Shown here: positions 1-6,938 of the stretch, in pieces
Numbering within the stretch: position 1 is the stretch's first letter
Layout of the letters: each line of letters starts with the position of its first letter
The notes under the pieces: generated by a model
The model's database searches: none
What the model saw: the letters and a program-made list of their open reading frames with translations, nothing else
What the model was told of the DNA's origin: nothing
Assembly (NCBI RefSeq): GCF_003935895.2
Contig: NZ_CP054058.1
Coordinates: 3,453,177 to 3,517,176, forward strand
From: Scandinavium goeteborgense
GTDB taxonomy: Bacteria > Pseudomonadota > Gammaproteobacteria > Enterobacterales > Enterobacteriaceae
Length of the DNA: 64,000 nt
Direction: 5' to 3'
Program-made: the position numbers and the translations under genes

Positions 1-299
1 AACGATGGAGGAATACATAATTGATCAGATTTTATCGAAAGTGATGGATTATCAACGAACGCTTGCTCTTTCGAAGGTGTTCCTCTTGGATTTATCGATA
101 TAATCGCAGGCTGATAACCTCCCCCATCATCAATATTCATGCAAACATTATCACCTATTCTGTTCACCTTTGCAGTTTCATCTAAGCGCATTCTGTCTCC
201 CGGACCAGGGCATCCCGTCAGTATCAACAAACACAAGCCTGACAGCAGTACAGGCCACAATATTCTCACTATAAAAAATCCAGCGATATATTTCTGCAT
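1..299 (-). CDS. Putative T6SS-associated periplasmic lipoprotein (partial, runs off window start)
   Basis: The frame is open from an ATG at 299 to the edge of the window, so only about the first 99 codons are visible. It begins with a lipoprotein signal: charged start, hydrophobic core, then a lipobox ending LILTGC near residue 30. The body is a clear paralogue of the next gene upstream (343-804): both have TGCP after the lipobox, then an NYQP/GYQP-like motif, an I-I/A-I-N stretch, a (V/G)TxxKE block and LC(I/L)PPS. A GGAG ribosome site sits 8-9 bases before the ATG. This resembles the family annotated in enterobacteria as putative T6SS immunity periplasmic lipoprotein; immunity is inferred from family and position. 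It is the third gene of a unit starting at the metallopeptidase-like gene. Confidence 0.75.
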   Translation of the reverse strand, partial: MQKYIAGFFIVRILWPVLLSGLCLLILTGCPGPGDRMRLDETAKVNRIGDNVCMNIDDGGGYQPAIISINPRGTPSKEQAFVDNPSLSIKSDQLCIPPS

Positions 300-342
300 G
301 TTTGGCATCTCCGAAGGTGGTAGATGGCATAAAGAGTAATTT

Positions 343-804
343 TTAGCGTTCAGATTGATATTGGTCGAACTCTTGTTCCGTCAAAGATACGTTTTGAGCC
401 CTGCCGTTGATCATTTCAATTGCAGTAACAAAACTTCTAGGATGATTTTTTTCATCCTGGGATTGTAAAACAAATTCAATAACAAAAGGTTCCTTTGATG
501 TATCAGGAAAATGATAGTAGGAGGGAGGCAAACACAATTGACTATCTGTAAGGCGTAATTTAGGCGGGTCAATGAATTTTCTTTCTTTCGTTGGCACGCT
601 TCTGAAATTGATTGCGATAAAAACTGGCTGATAATTTTTACTGTCTAAAATAGAAAAACAAAGTGAATTATCCTTCTTCAAAACACGAGTTGTTTCTGTA
701 GGGTAATATCTCATACCTCCCCACGGACATCCCGTTAATGTTAAAAGAGAAACAGAAAATAATATAGATGGTAATAGTGAATGCCGTTTCTCAATTTTCA
801 CCAT
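343..804 (-). CDS. Putative T6SS-associated immunity lipoprotein
   Basis: A 153-residue protein with a cleavable lipoprotein signal (hydrophobic residues 11-25, lipobox LTLTGC with the acylated Cys near 26), so it should be anchored in a membrane facing the periplasm. The rest is short, beta-rich in character and has no enzyme motif. Its ATG lies inside the last codons of the metallopeptidase-like gene (the two overlap by 7 bases), which points to coupled translation. Such coupling is typical of effector-immunity pairs. A paralogue follows 43 bases downstream (1-299). The family resembles the putative T6SS immunity periplasmic lipoproteins of Klebsiella and Enterobacter. I infer protection of the periplasm against a secreted hydrolase, perhaps the neighbouring protein; there is no direct evidence. 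Confidence 0.75.
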   Translation of the reverse strand: MVKIEKRHSLLPSILFSVSLLTLTGCPWGGMRYYPTETTRVLKKDNSLCFSILDSKNYQPVFIAINFRSVPTKERKFIDPPKLRLTDSQLCLPPSYYHFPDTSKEPFVIEFVLQSQDEKNHPRSFVTAIEMINGRAQNVSLTEQEFDQYQSER

Positions 805-1349
805 GGAAATCCTCTCAATGACTTCTGATACATTTCACGAATAAACGATTCAGAAGTATTTCCATCCAATGTAACGGTCTCCAAGCCTCTTAGTTTCTGC
901 CAGCCATAATATCCATGAGTCCGCAAAATAAAATTATCTGCAATGATCTGCGCCTGCTGCTCCATCGGGTATTCACTTAACAGACGTCCGTCTAATGTAT
1001 AGCGATAGCTGACCAGCCAACTTATCAATCCCCGACCAATAACATTCATTCCTCTGGCTCGTTGCCAGACGTGGCTTATTTCATGAATAAATAAATGCTG
1101 GAAATTATCGAGCGTCTGAGAAAAATCATCTCTGTAAAGCCCGGTACGGAAATACAGCTCACCATTTGGCGTCATCGCTGTATTTTCATTCTGCAAATTA
1201 AAAGGCACATAGCTGTCTTTATGGATCCAGACCTTTGGGTACTCGATGGTGGAAGCAAAAACAGATCTCGCCAAGTTGATTTCACCGGTAGTCAGCAGTC
1301 TGAGACCGCCTTCTTTTATTTTGTCTTGATCCTGTGTTTCGTCAATCAT
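798..1349 (-). CDS. HExxH zincin-type metallopeptidase-like protein of the T6SS/VgrG-Rhs-associated family
   Basis: The protein has a zinc-protease signature HEISH at about residues 89-93 (counting from the ATG at 1349), followed by VWQ, and a conserved-looking YPMEQQAQIIADNF segment about 40 residues later that could give the third metal ligand (Glu). Proteins of this type are often labelled 'type IV secretion protein Rhs' or 'vgr-related' and occur beside T6SS vgrG genes. A TTG six codons upstream (1367) is a possible alternative start, but the ATG at 1349 overlaps the stop of the preceding reading frame by 8 bases and is preferred. No signal peptide is visible. It could be a secreted effector domain or a processing protease. 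It is followed, with overlap, by a lipoprotein gene. Confidence 0.75.
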   Translation of the reverse strand: MIDETQDQDKIKEGGLRLLTTGEINLARSVFASTIEYPKVWIHKDSYVPFNLQNENTAMTPNGELYFRTGLYRDDFSQTLDNFQHLFIHEISHVWQRARGMNVIGRGLISWLVSYRYTLDGRLLSEYPMEQQAQIIADNFILRTHGYYGWQKLRGLETVTLDGNTSESFIREMYQKSLRGFPW

Positions 1350-1449
1350 GTGTAAACCCCAGCGCAATCCATTTAATGACTTCTATATCATCAAGAAGCT
1401 GCGTCATCTCGAACTCCAGAGCATGGATGCGCCTTATCAGATCTAAGAT
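1342..1449 (-). pseudogene. C-terminal remnant of a small protein upstream of the metallopeptidase-like gene
   Basis: A reading frame with coding-like content (…RRIHALEFEMTQLLDD, then IEVIKWIALGFTHD) ends in TGA at 1344-1342, overlapping the ATG of the metallopeptidase-like gene. It runs open upstream only to a TAG at 1452-1450. There is an internal ATG at 1407 with GGAG nearby, giving 21 codons, so a micro-protein cannot be excluded. I read it as the tail of a gene that once preceded the metallopeptidase, with its 5' part deleted; the palindromic AGATCT copies at 1436-1451 may mark the junction. The product is not recognised. Confidence 0.45.
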
Positions 1450-1517
1450 CTAGCTGCATACTAAAATAATAAATTTGGCCAAAGAATATCGCTGCGCTTG
1501 CTCATTCATACCCCATT

Positions 1518-1799
1518 TCATATACAAAATAGAAACAAGCCGAGAGATATCAATACAGATGATAAAACCCTCACATATATATTATTTAAAAACAAACATG
1601 GAACCTGAGTCATTATCATTATAAATAACAAAAACAGCCTGGTGATTTGTCGATTGTCGGAATGGTCTTCAGTCAATCCCGATGAGACTCCAGGTTGTAT
1701 CTCTGACATCCAGTCGTATTTCCCACCAACCAAAACAAGCATCATTAACATGCAGGCAGTACCGATTAGAAATAATTTAAAGCATGTAACTTTATTCAT
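1518..1799 (-). CDS. Small membrane protein of unknown function in the T6SS accessory patch
   Basis: A 93-residue protein with three hydrophobic stretches (about residues 9-25, 55-69 and 74-92) separated by a polar loop rich in D, S and E around 29-50. It should be an inner-membrane protein. An AGG-type ribosome site precedes the ATG at 1799. It is not obviously related to the four membrane proteins nearer clpV, but it sits in the same relation to a clpV 3' end: a copied clpV tail (1898-1993) lies just upstream on the same strand. By analogy it may be an orphan immunity protein; the sequence gives no function. Local base composition is AT-rich compared with the tss genes. Confidence 0.6.
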   Translation of the reverse strand: MNKVTCFKLFLIGTACMLMMLVLVGGKYDWMSEIQPGVSSGLTEDHSDNRQITRLFLLFIMIMTQVPCLFLNNIYVRVLSSVLISLGLFLFCI

Positions 1800-1897
1800 A
1801 TATTACCTACAACAACAACTTGATAAGACGTTGGTAGTAGTAAAAACTACGATTCAAAAGAAAATAAGCTTTCTTTTTCATCTTTGAGTTACATCTG

Positions 1898-1993
1898 TTA
1901 TTCAACCCCAGCCTCTTCGCTCCAGCCTAACGTCAGCGATTTCGGTTTTTGCTTCGCGACCAGGTGAGTCAGCAGTTGCTGCCTCAGCTTCAT
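1898..1993 (-). pseudogene. Duplicated 3' tail of clpV
   Basis: On the minus strand this stretch encodes [19 protein letters not shown] followed by WSEEAGVE and a stop. It matches the last ~30 residues of the real ClpV ending at 3614 ([19 protein letters not shown], then [12 protein letters not shown]). The copy is in frame, carries conservative substitutions and lacks 12 bases near the stop, so it is an older or foreign copy and not a recent exact duplication. An in-frame ATG at 1993 would make it a 31-codon micro-ORF, but no clear ribosome site is seen. It shows that the segment downstream of a clpV end was copied or recombined at least once here. Confidence 0.85.
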
Positions 1994-2001
1994 TAATAAT
2001 C

Positions 2002-2040
2002 ATTATTTAATTTTCGTCACAACCCAAAAAATTAAATAAT
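2002..2040. repeat. AT-rich perfect inverted repeat
   Basis: Thirteen bases (ATTATTTAATTTT, 2002-2014) are repeated as their exact reverse complement at 2028-2040, with a 13-base loop. It lies just upstream of the clpV tail copy, in a gene-free stretch (1994-2138) that is otherwise AT-rich with no other signal. The stem has no G or C and no adjoining T-run, so it is a poor terminator; it may be a recombination scar or protein-binding site. Confidence 0.5.
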
Positions 2041-2138
2041 AATTTTAACAATATGATCACGAGATTTTTGCATCTAGTAATAAGCCATATAAAAATGACA
2101 TCTAAATTGGTAGAAAAATTTCGCATCACAGTCTAATG

Positions 2139-2360
2139 CTAATTATTCAACTCATCATAGACATACTTCAACGCAAATTTATACAACCCGTACCCTATAA
2201 AAAAACCAATTACACCTACGAAACCAACCAATAGATGGTATGGTTTTTGTGAAAAAAATAAACACCAGATTGAATAGACTGTACTCACTAAGGAAAGGGT
2301 CATTCCAATCCCGCAGATAAACCGAGACATGATAAGAAGAAAAAATCCATTTACATTCAT
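2139..2360 (-). CDS. Small membrane protein, member of the post-clpV paralogue array
   Basis: A 73-residue protein with two hydrophobic segments (about 6-35 and 43-63). It shares a pattern with the neighbours at 2396-2623, 2837-3049 and 3373-3600: an IMSR/ILSR motif near residue 10-14, a glycine-rich first helix, W/F followed by LFF, then S, and a G-Y/F-x-x-Y-x-F/Y end to the second helix. AAGG precedes the ATG at 2360 by five bases. A decayed near-copy lies at 3183-3321. Tandem small membrane proteins behind a T6SS ATPase gene are best read as candidate immunity proteins against a membrane-active effector; this is inference only, and no matching effector is in the window. Confidence 0.65.
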   Translation of the reverse strand: MNVNGFFLLIMSRFICGIGMTLSLVSTVYSIWCLFFSQKPYHLLVGFVGVIGFFIGYGLYKFALKYVYDELNN

Positions 2361-2395
2361 AACGCCTTCTTTACATAAAGTATCGTAGAGTTATA

Positions 2396-2623
2396 CTAGT
2401 AATGATCACTCCATTTTTTATTAACCTTTAAAAAAGTATACCTATAAATCAAACAGCCAACATAAGAAAATAAAAGAGACAGGATGCAAAAATAAAACTT
2501 ACCTGCACATTTTGATGCAAAAAACAGCCAGAATGATATGATCACACCTATCAGCGCGATAGTCGCTCCTGTCGCACAAAGAATGTTAAAAAAAATACGA
2601 TCAACGATCTTTTTTATATTCAC
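2396..2623 (-). CDS. Small membrane protein, member of the post-clpV paralogue array
   Basis: I place the start at the GTG at 2623 (75 residues) because it aligns with the N-termini of the paralogues (NIKK against MKIK) and has GGTGG just upstream. A TTG at 2647 in the same frame is less likely. The protein has two predicted helices (about residues 12-35 and 42-60) with the family's WLFF…S and YRY features, and a basic tail. A remnant of another protein's C-terminus (2644-2736) ends 21 bases upstream, as with the next paralogue. Function unknown; immunity role inferred from position and paralogy. Confidence 0.6.
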   Translation of the reverse strand: MNIKKIVDRIFFNILCATGATIALIGVIISFWLFFASKCAGKFYFCILSLLFSYVGCLIYRYTFLKVNKKWSDHY

Positions 2624-2643
2624 AATCCACCAATGAAATATTT

Positions 2644-2736
2644 TCAACTATCATTAAACTCCTCATTATTATTTTCAGCAATCCGGCATGCCTGCTCAAA
2701 AGGCTCAACAGTATCTTCTACCAGAAAATAGAAAAA
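2644..2736 (-). pseudogene. C-terminal remnant B of an unidentified protein, upstream of an array membrane gene
   Basis: The minus-strand frame reads FFYFLVEDTVEPFEQACRIA then ENNNEEFNDS and a stop. It clearly resembles the remnant at 3046-3168 (LLYYLVEDIVRPFEITCVIG). Both are bounded upstream by TGA in frame and both directly precede a small membrane protein gene. I read them as the truncated 3' ends of one gene family that was once paired with each membrane gene. The parent protein is not recognised. Confidence 0.55.
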
Positions 2737-2836
2737 TCATTTTCTAACCAAATCAATAAAAAAAGCTCAGTGAATTTACAACATCAGGGCTGACCAACAA
2801 TCAGACTAATGATGCTTTATATTAATAACCTTCATT

Positions 2837-3049
2837 CTATTCATAATAAACATATGAGTAAGCGAACCGATACATAACATAACCAACAAAAAACTCAGCA
2901 ATAGAAAATGCACCCCATAGATATTTACTCTCATTAGATGACAAGAAAAAAAACCACACTGAAAATAAAATACCCGATGCACCCAACCCCATCCCAGCAC
3001 CGCGTATGGATCGAGAAAGGATAATTAACAGAATTTGTTTTATTTTCAT
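2837..3049 (-). CDS. Small membrane protein, member of the post-clpV paralogue array
   Basis: The start is the ATG at 3049, preceded by a strong AGGAGG, giving 70 residues beginning MKIKQILLIILSRS; an in-frame start at 3067 would be upstream of the ribosome site. There are two hydrophobic segments (about 5-33 and 42-60) with the array's features (IILSRS, GxGxGxxGxxxSVWFFF, GYVMYRFAY). The ATG overlaps the TGA of remnant A (3046-3168) in an ATGA junction, so it was translationally coupled to whatever gene that remnant came from. Candidate immunity protein by context; function not shown. Confidence 0.7.
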   Translation of the reverse strand: MKIKQILLIILSRSIRGAGMGLGASGILFSVWFFFLSSNESKYLWGAFSIAEFFVGYVMYRFAYSYVYYE

Positions 3050-3168
3050 AGACCTCCTAAAAAACACGCACAGATCTCATCAATTCTTTGCGAATTAGAA
3101 TCACCTATTACACAAGTAATTTCGAATGGTCTTACAATGTCTTCCACAAGATAATACAACAAATCTAA
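3046..3168 (-). pseudogene. C-terminal remnant A of an unidentified protein, overlapping an array membrane gene
   Basis: Forty codons of coding-like sequence (LDLLYYLVEDIVRPFEITCV, then IGDSNSQRIDEICACFLGGL) end in a TGA that shares bases with the next gene's ATG. It is homologous to remnant B at 2644-2736. A TGA in frame lies at 3171-3169. A TTG or GTG start inside would give only a micro-protein, so truncation of a larger gene is the simpler reading. It holds the strong ribosome site of the downstream gene in its last codons, as in a tight two-gene operon. Confidence 0.55.
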
Positions 3169-3182
3169 TCACACGTTAAAAA

Positions 3183-3321
3183 TCAAACAATAGATGGTAT
3201 GGTTTTTGTGAAAAAAAAGTAACACCAGATTGAATAGACTGTCCTAACTATAGCAAGGGTCATTCCACTCCCGCAGATAAACCGAGACATGACAAGAAGA
3301 AAAAACCCTTTATATTCTCAA
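3183..3321 (-). pseudogene. Decayed near-duplicate of the membrane protein gene at 2139-2360
   Basis: About 135 bases here match 2223-2360 almost base for base (for example the shared blocks AATAGATGGTATGGTTTTTG and CCCGCAGATAAACCGAGACA), with scattered substitutions and an extra base in the A-run near 3211-3218 that shifts the frame. The start codon is lost and the homology stops before the second helix. It is therefore the 5' part of a fifth array member, now dead. The rest of the gap up to 3372 holds nothing else I can identify. Confidence 0.8.
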
Positions 3322-3372
3322 AAACATCTCGCGGGCATATAGAACTCTATTTACCTTAACTCTCAAGAACAC

Positions 3373-3600
3373 TCAGTGATGGTCAAATTCATTCATCATT
3401 TTTTTCATGCCATATCGAAATATTAAAAACCCAACATACGTTTGAAGTAAGAAGTATAAACCCCACGCAACTCTATAATTGTCGTACGAAAAAAACAGAA
3501 ACCAGCCTCCCCACACCATCCCTGTACCCCCGAGAGCTAAACCGAGCCAACGTACAGCCATAGATAAAATAATGAGCGCTGATTTTTTGATTTTCATCAT
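3373..3600 (-). CDS. Small membrane protein directly downstream of clpV, member of the paralogue array
   Basis: Seventy-four or seventy-five residues, starting at one of two adjacent ATGs (3600 or 3597) just after the clpV stop at 3614. A longer in-frame start at 3633 would lie inside clpV and is not needed. Two hydrophobic segments (about 7-33 and 43-60) carry the array pattern: MKIKKSALIILSMAVR, a glycine-rich helix ending GGWFLFFS, and VGFLIFRYG. The protein ends in a charged tail with two histidines. It is likely co-transcribed with clpV. Immunity to a membrane-active T6SS effector is a reasonable guess from place and topology, not from homology. Confidence 0.7.
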   Translation of the reverse strand: MMKIKKSALIILSMAVRWLGLALGGTGMVWGGWFLFFSYDNYRVAWGLYFLLQTYVGFLIFRYGMKKMMNEFDHH

Positions 3601-3613
3601 TTCGTTAAACCTG

Positions 3614-6244
3614 TTATTCAAACCCCAGCTCAATCCCCACCTCTTCGCTCCAGCCCAGCGTCAGCGATTTCGGTTTTTGCTTCGCCGCCATATGAGCAAG
3701 CAGTTGCTGGCTGAGTACCGGCAGGATTTGCTGGTTGAGCAGGCTGTCGACGTTGCGTGCGCCGGTGTCCGGCAGCAGGCAGGCGGACGTCAGCGCATCG
3801 AACAGGCTTTCGCCGATCTGCGTCGTCAGGCCGTAATGTCGATGTAAGCGCTTGCTCACCTGCTCCAGCTTCATCTGCACGATGGTGCGCATCGCGGTTT
3901 CCGCCAGCGGGCGGTAAATCACGGTCTGGAAACGGGCCAGCAGTGCGGGCTGGAAGTGGTCGCGCAGGATCGGGCGCAGCAGTTCGTGCAGGTCGCCTTC
4001 GGTGGCTTCCGGCTGTTCGTCCAGCAACTGCATGAGGTGGTCGCTGCCGAGGTTGGAGGTCATCAAAATCACGGTGTTGCGGAAGTCGATTTCACGCCCT
4101 TCGCCGTCGCGCATGAAGCCGCGGTCGAACACCTGATAAAACAGGTTCATCACATCGCGGTGGGCTTTCTCCACTTCATCGAGCAGCACCACACTGTATG
4201 GCCGCTTGCGCACCGCCTCGGTCAGAATACCGCCCTGGCCGTAACCGACGTAGCCCGGAGGCGAGCCCTTGAGCTGGGAGACGGTATGCGGCTCCTGGTA
4301 CTCCGACAGGTTGATAGTGATAAGGGATTTCTCACCGCCGTACAGCACATCCGCCAGGGTCAGCGCGGTTTCGGTTTTGCCGGTGCCGCTCGGGCCGACC
4401 AGCAGGAACACGCCCTGTGGGCCGTTCTCGGAGGTGAGTCCGGTTTTGGCCGCCCGCAGACGCTGGGCGATGGCGTTGAGTGCCACGTCCTGGCCGACCA
4501 CGCGCTTGCCGATTTCCCCTTCCAGGTTCAGCAGTTCGGTCTGTTCGTCCTTCATCAGTGAGGAAATTGGCACCCCGGTCCAGTCGGCGATGACGTTGGC
4601 GACGGTGCGGGTATCAACATCGACAGATAGCAGTGGGCTGTTCTGCTGCATGCCATCCAGTTGCTGTTGCAGGTCACGGGTCTCACTCTGGCGCGAGATA
4701 TCCTTGCGGGTCTCCAGCAGTTGCTCCGTTAACGACAGCTCCTGGCCGTACTGCGTCTCGCGCTCATCCAGTCCGACAAACAGGCTGATTTCTTCCTGTT
4801 CAATTGCCGCCAGACGCTCACCCTGGCTGCTGCTCCCGACAGCGATATCTTCCAGTAGTGCCTGCTTCTCGATTTCCAGGGCGGTGATTTGCGCACGCAT
4901 ACGGGTTAACGGCTCCGGCACGGTATCAAGGCTCATGCGTACGCGGGCGCTCGCGGTATCGAGCAGGTCGACGGCTTTATCCGGCAACTGGCGCCCGGTC
5001 AGATAACGGCGCGACAGGGTCACGGCAGCACGGACCGCCGCATCGGTAATGTGGACGTTATGGTGTTCCGCATAGCGGGATTTCAGGCCGCGCAGCATCA
5101 GGCAGGCGGTCTCGTCGTCGGGCTCGTCGACTTTCACCATCTGGAAGCGGCGTTCAAGTGCGGCGTCGCGTTCAAAATACTGTTTGTACTCGCTCCAGGT
5201 GGTGGTGGCGATGGTCCGCAGTTCGCCCCGCGCCAGCGCCGGTTTTAACAGGTTAGCGGCATCCGCCCCGCCCGCCTGATTGCCCGCGCCGATGATGGTA
5301 TGGGCTTCATCGATAAACAGCAGCACCGGCATCGGTGACTGCTGCACCGCGTCGATGACGTTTTTCAGGCGTTGTTCAAATTCACCTTTCACGCCCGCGC
5401 CCGCCTGCAACAAGCCGAGGTCAAGGGTGCGCAAGCTGACGGTTTTCAGCGATTCAGGCACGTTGCCCTCATGAATGCGCAGGGCCAGGCCTTCCACCAA
5501 CGCGGTTTTGCCGACGCCCGGTTCACCGACCAGGATCGGGTTGTTTTTCCGGCGACGAGAGAGGATATCGACCATCTGGCGAATTTCAGTATCACGGCCA
5601 AACACCGGGTCGATTTTGCCCTCTTTCGCTTTAGCGGTGACGTCGAGGGTGAATTTATCCAGCGCGTTTTGCAGCGCAGGGGTCAGTTCCCCCTCTTTTA
5701 TCTCGGCCCCGACCGGACGACCGACCATTTCGACATCGCCGCCCTGCTGGGCCAACTCGGCTTCCTGCTGCATCTCCGGGCGCTCGTCTGACTGCGCATC
5801 GAGCAACGGACGCAGACGTTCCAGCTGGCTTTGGCCGAGCGTCAGCAGCGGCCAGAGGCCATCACAGCGCACCAGCTTGGGTTTACCAACCAGCGCCATC
5901 AGCAGGTGATGACTTCGGATTTGTACTTCACCGGAAAGTGACGCCAGCATCCACGCTTCCTGCATCAGGGTCTGAATGCTGTCGGACAACTCCGGCCGCC
6001 CACGGACTGAATGCGGCAGCGCATCCAGCCAGCCGAGCAAATCCTGCCACAGCGCGTCCATGTCCCATTCGTAGCGGCGCGCCAGTACCGTCAGGTCACC
6101 TTCGCCCTGTTCCAGCAGTTTTAGCAGCCAGTGTTCCGGCAGGATAGATGCGTGGGCGCGGGTCTGGCACAGGCTCGCTGCGCCTTCCATGGCACGGGCA
6201 CAGTAAGGGTTCAGTCGGCGTAACAGGATGGCTGGATTTTCCAT
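3614..6244 (-). CDS. clpV: T6SS sheath-disassembly ATPase ClpV (TssH)
   Basis: An 876-residue class B Clp ATPase that unfolds the contracted TssB-TssC sheath so that its subunits can be reused. It has an N-terminal Clp repeat domain (about 1-150), a first AAA module with Walker A GEPGVGKT at 240-247 and Walker B LLFIDEAH near 308-315, a coiled middle domain (about 435-530), and a second AAA module with GPSGTGKT at 617-624, LLDEVEKAH, and a C-terminal Clp domain. Length and motif order fit ClpV and separate it from ClpB by genomic setting. It follows hcp after a terminator, so it may have its own promoter in 6245-6380 or depend on read-through. Its last ~30 codons also occur as a separate copy at 1898-1993. 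Confidence 0.97.
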   Translation of the reverse strand: MENPAILLRRLNPYCARAMEGAASLCQTRAHASILPEHWLLKLLEQGEGDLTVLARRYEWDMDALWQDLLGWLDALPHSVRGRPELSDSIQTLMQEAWMLASLSGEVQIRSHHLLMALVGKPKLVRCDGLWPLLTLGQSQLERLRPLLDAQSDERPEMQQEAELAQQGGDVEMVGRPVGAEIKEGELTPALQNALDKFTLDVTAKAKEGKIDPVFGRDTEIRQMVDILSRRRKNNPILVGEPGVGKTALVEGLALRIHEGNVPESLKTVSLRTLDLGLLQAGAGVKGEFEQRLKNVIDAVQQSPMPVLLFIDEAHTIIGAGNQAGGADAANLLKPALARGELRTIATTTWSEYKQYFERDAALERRFQMVKVDEPDDETACLMLRGLKSRYAEHHNVHITDAAVRAAVTLSRRYLTGRQLPDKAVDLLDTASARVRMSLDTVPEPLTRMRAQITALEIEKQALLEDIAVGSSSQGERLAAIEQEEISLFVGLDERETQYGQELSLTEQLLETRKDISRQSETRDLQQQLDGMQQNSPLLSVDVDTRTVANVIADWTGVPISSLMKDEQTELLNLEGEIGKRVVGQDVALNAIAQRLRAAKTGLTSENGPQGVFLLVGPSGTGKTETALTLADVLYGGEKSLITINLSEYQEPHTVSQLKGSPPGYVGYGQGGILTEAVRKRPYSVVLLDEVEKAHRDVMNLFYQVFDRGFMRDGEGREIDFRNTVILMTSNLGSDHLMQLLDEQPEATEGDLHELLRPILRDHFQPALLARFQTVIYRPLAETAMRTIVQMKLEQVSKRLHRHYGLTTQIGESLFDALTSACLLPDTGARNVDSLLNQQILPVLSQQLLAHMAAKQKPKSLTLGWSEEVGIELGFE

Positions 6245-6380
6245 GAGATTCTCTCTTTATAAGTTCCCGGGCACGCTACCGCCCTTCGCTGTTTCCTGTC
6301 AGTCAGGAACCTAAAGCGCATCAGGTCAGGCAGGCAGATTGTGTTTTTCTTTGCTGAACGTCCGCTTGTCACAGACGTTC

Positions 6381-6418
6381 AGCAAAAAAGAAAAGCGGGC
6401 AGAGGAACTCTGCCCGCT
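6381..6418 (-). terminator. Rho-independent terminator after hcp
   Basis: An 11-bp perfect stem (AGCGGGCAGAG at 6394-6404 with its complement at 6408-6418, loop of three) is followed on the minus strand by TTTTCTTTTTT. It lies six bases beyond the hcp stop, so it would reduce transcription into clpV, which fits Hcp being needed in far greater amounts than the ATPase. Confidence 0.9.
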
Positions 6419-6424
6419 GGCGAC

Positions 6425-6916
6425 TTACGCGGTGGCGCGTTCGTTCCAGGAATCGGAATGAATGATGTTGCCGTCTTTGTAGGTCCAGGTGATTTTTTCG
6501 TAACGCAACTCAATCTCTTCGAGATGGTTGTGTTTCTCTTTGGCAGGATCTTTGATGTCGTGCATTTTCGGCGCGACTTTCACCAGTTTGACGTTTTCCA
6601 GTTTGGTGTTGAAATACTCCACTTCCTGGCCAGCGTCATTGATGCGATACCACTTGAACTCAGCAGATTTCAGGGTCTGACCGGTGGTCACTGCCTTGTA
6701 CAGATACGGGCTGGAAGAATCGATTTCTTTGGTGAACTTGAACGGGGTATGAACACGGGTTCCGGTCAGTTTGCCAGTGTTGTTGTCGGTGGGGATGTAC
6801 AGGTTGTGATCCTGCGCAACCACTTCGATGCTGCCTTCACGCTCGTATACATCTACGGAGCCTTTAATATCCGCACCGCCGTCGTCTTTCAGCCACAGAT
6901 AAACAGGAATAGCCAT
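6425..6916 (-). CDS. hcp: T6SS tube protein Hcp (TssD)
   Basis: A 163-residue Hcp: MAIPVYLWLKDDGGADIKGS at the N-terminus is typical, and the rest fits the beta-barrel that forms hexameric rings stacked as the inner tube of the T6SS. The ATG at 6916 is chosen because it has GGAGAG seven bases upstream and matches the family's N-terminus; longer in-frame extensions upstream run into the preceding gene. It is followed by a strong terminator. Some Hcp proteins also act as chaperone and carrier for small effectors that fit inside the ring. Confidence 0.97.
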   Translation of the reverse strand: MAIPVYLWLKDDGGADIKGSVDVYEREGSIEVVAQDHNLYIPTDNNTGKLTGTRVHTPFKFTKEIDSSSPYLYKAVTTGQTLKSAEFKWYRINDAGQEVEYFNTKLENVKLVKVAPKMHDIKDPAKEKHNHLEEIELRYEKITWTYKDGNIIHSDSWNERATA

Positions 6917-6938
6917 GAAATTACTCTCCATTGTGTTA

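Noticed and set aside
139-339. Plus-strand open frame at the left edge
   Set aside because: The minus strand of the same bases encodes a lipoprotein with a full signal and a paralogue next door.
2806-3000. Overlapping open frame in the membrane-protein array
   Set aside because: Alternative frame of the better supported gene at 2837-3049, which has AGGAGG and paralogues.
6351-6385. 12-bp inverted repeat TTGCTGAACGTC/GACGTTCAGCAA between clpV and hcp, considered as a terminator
   Set aside because: The T-run lies on the wrong side of the stem for either strand; the real hcp terminator is the adjoining 6394-6418 stem. It could still be a protein-binding site.
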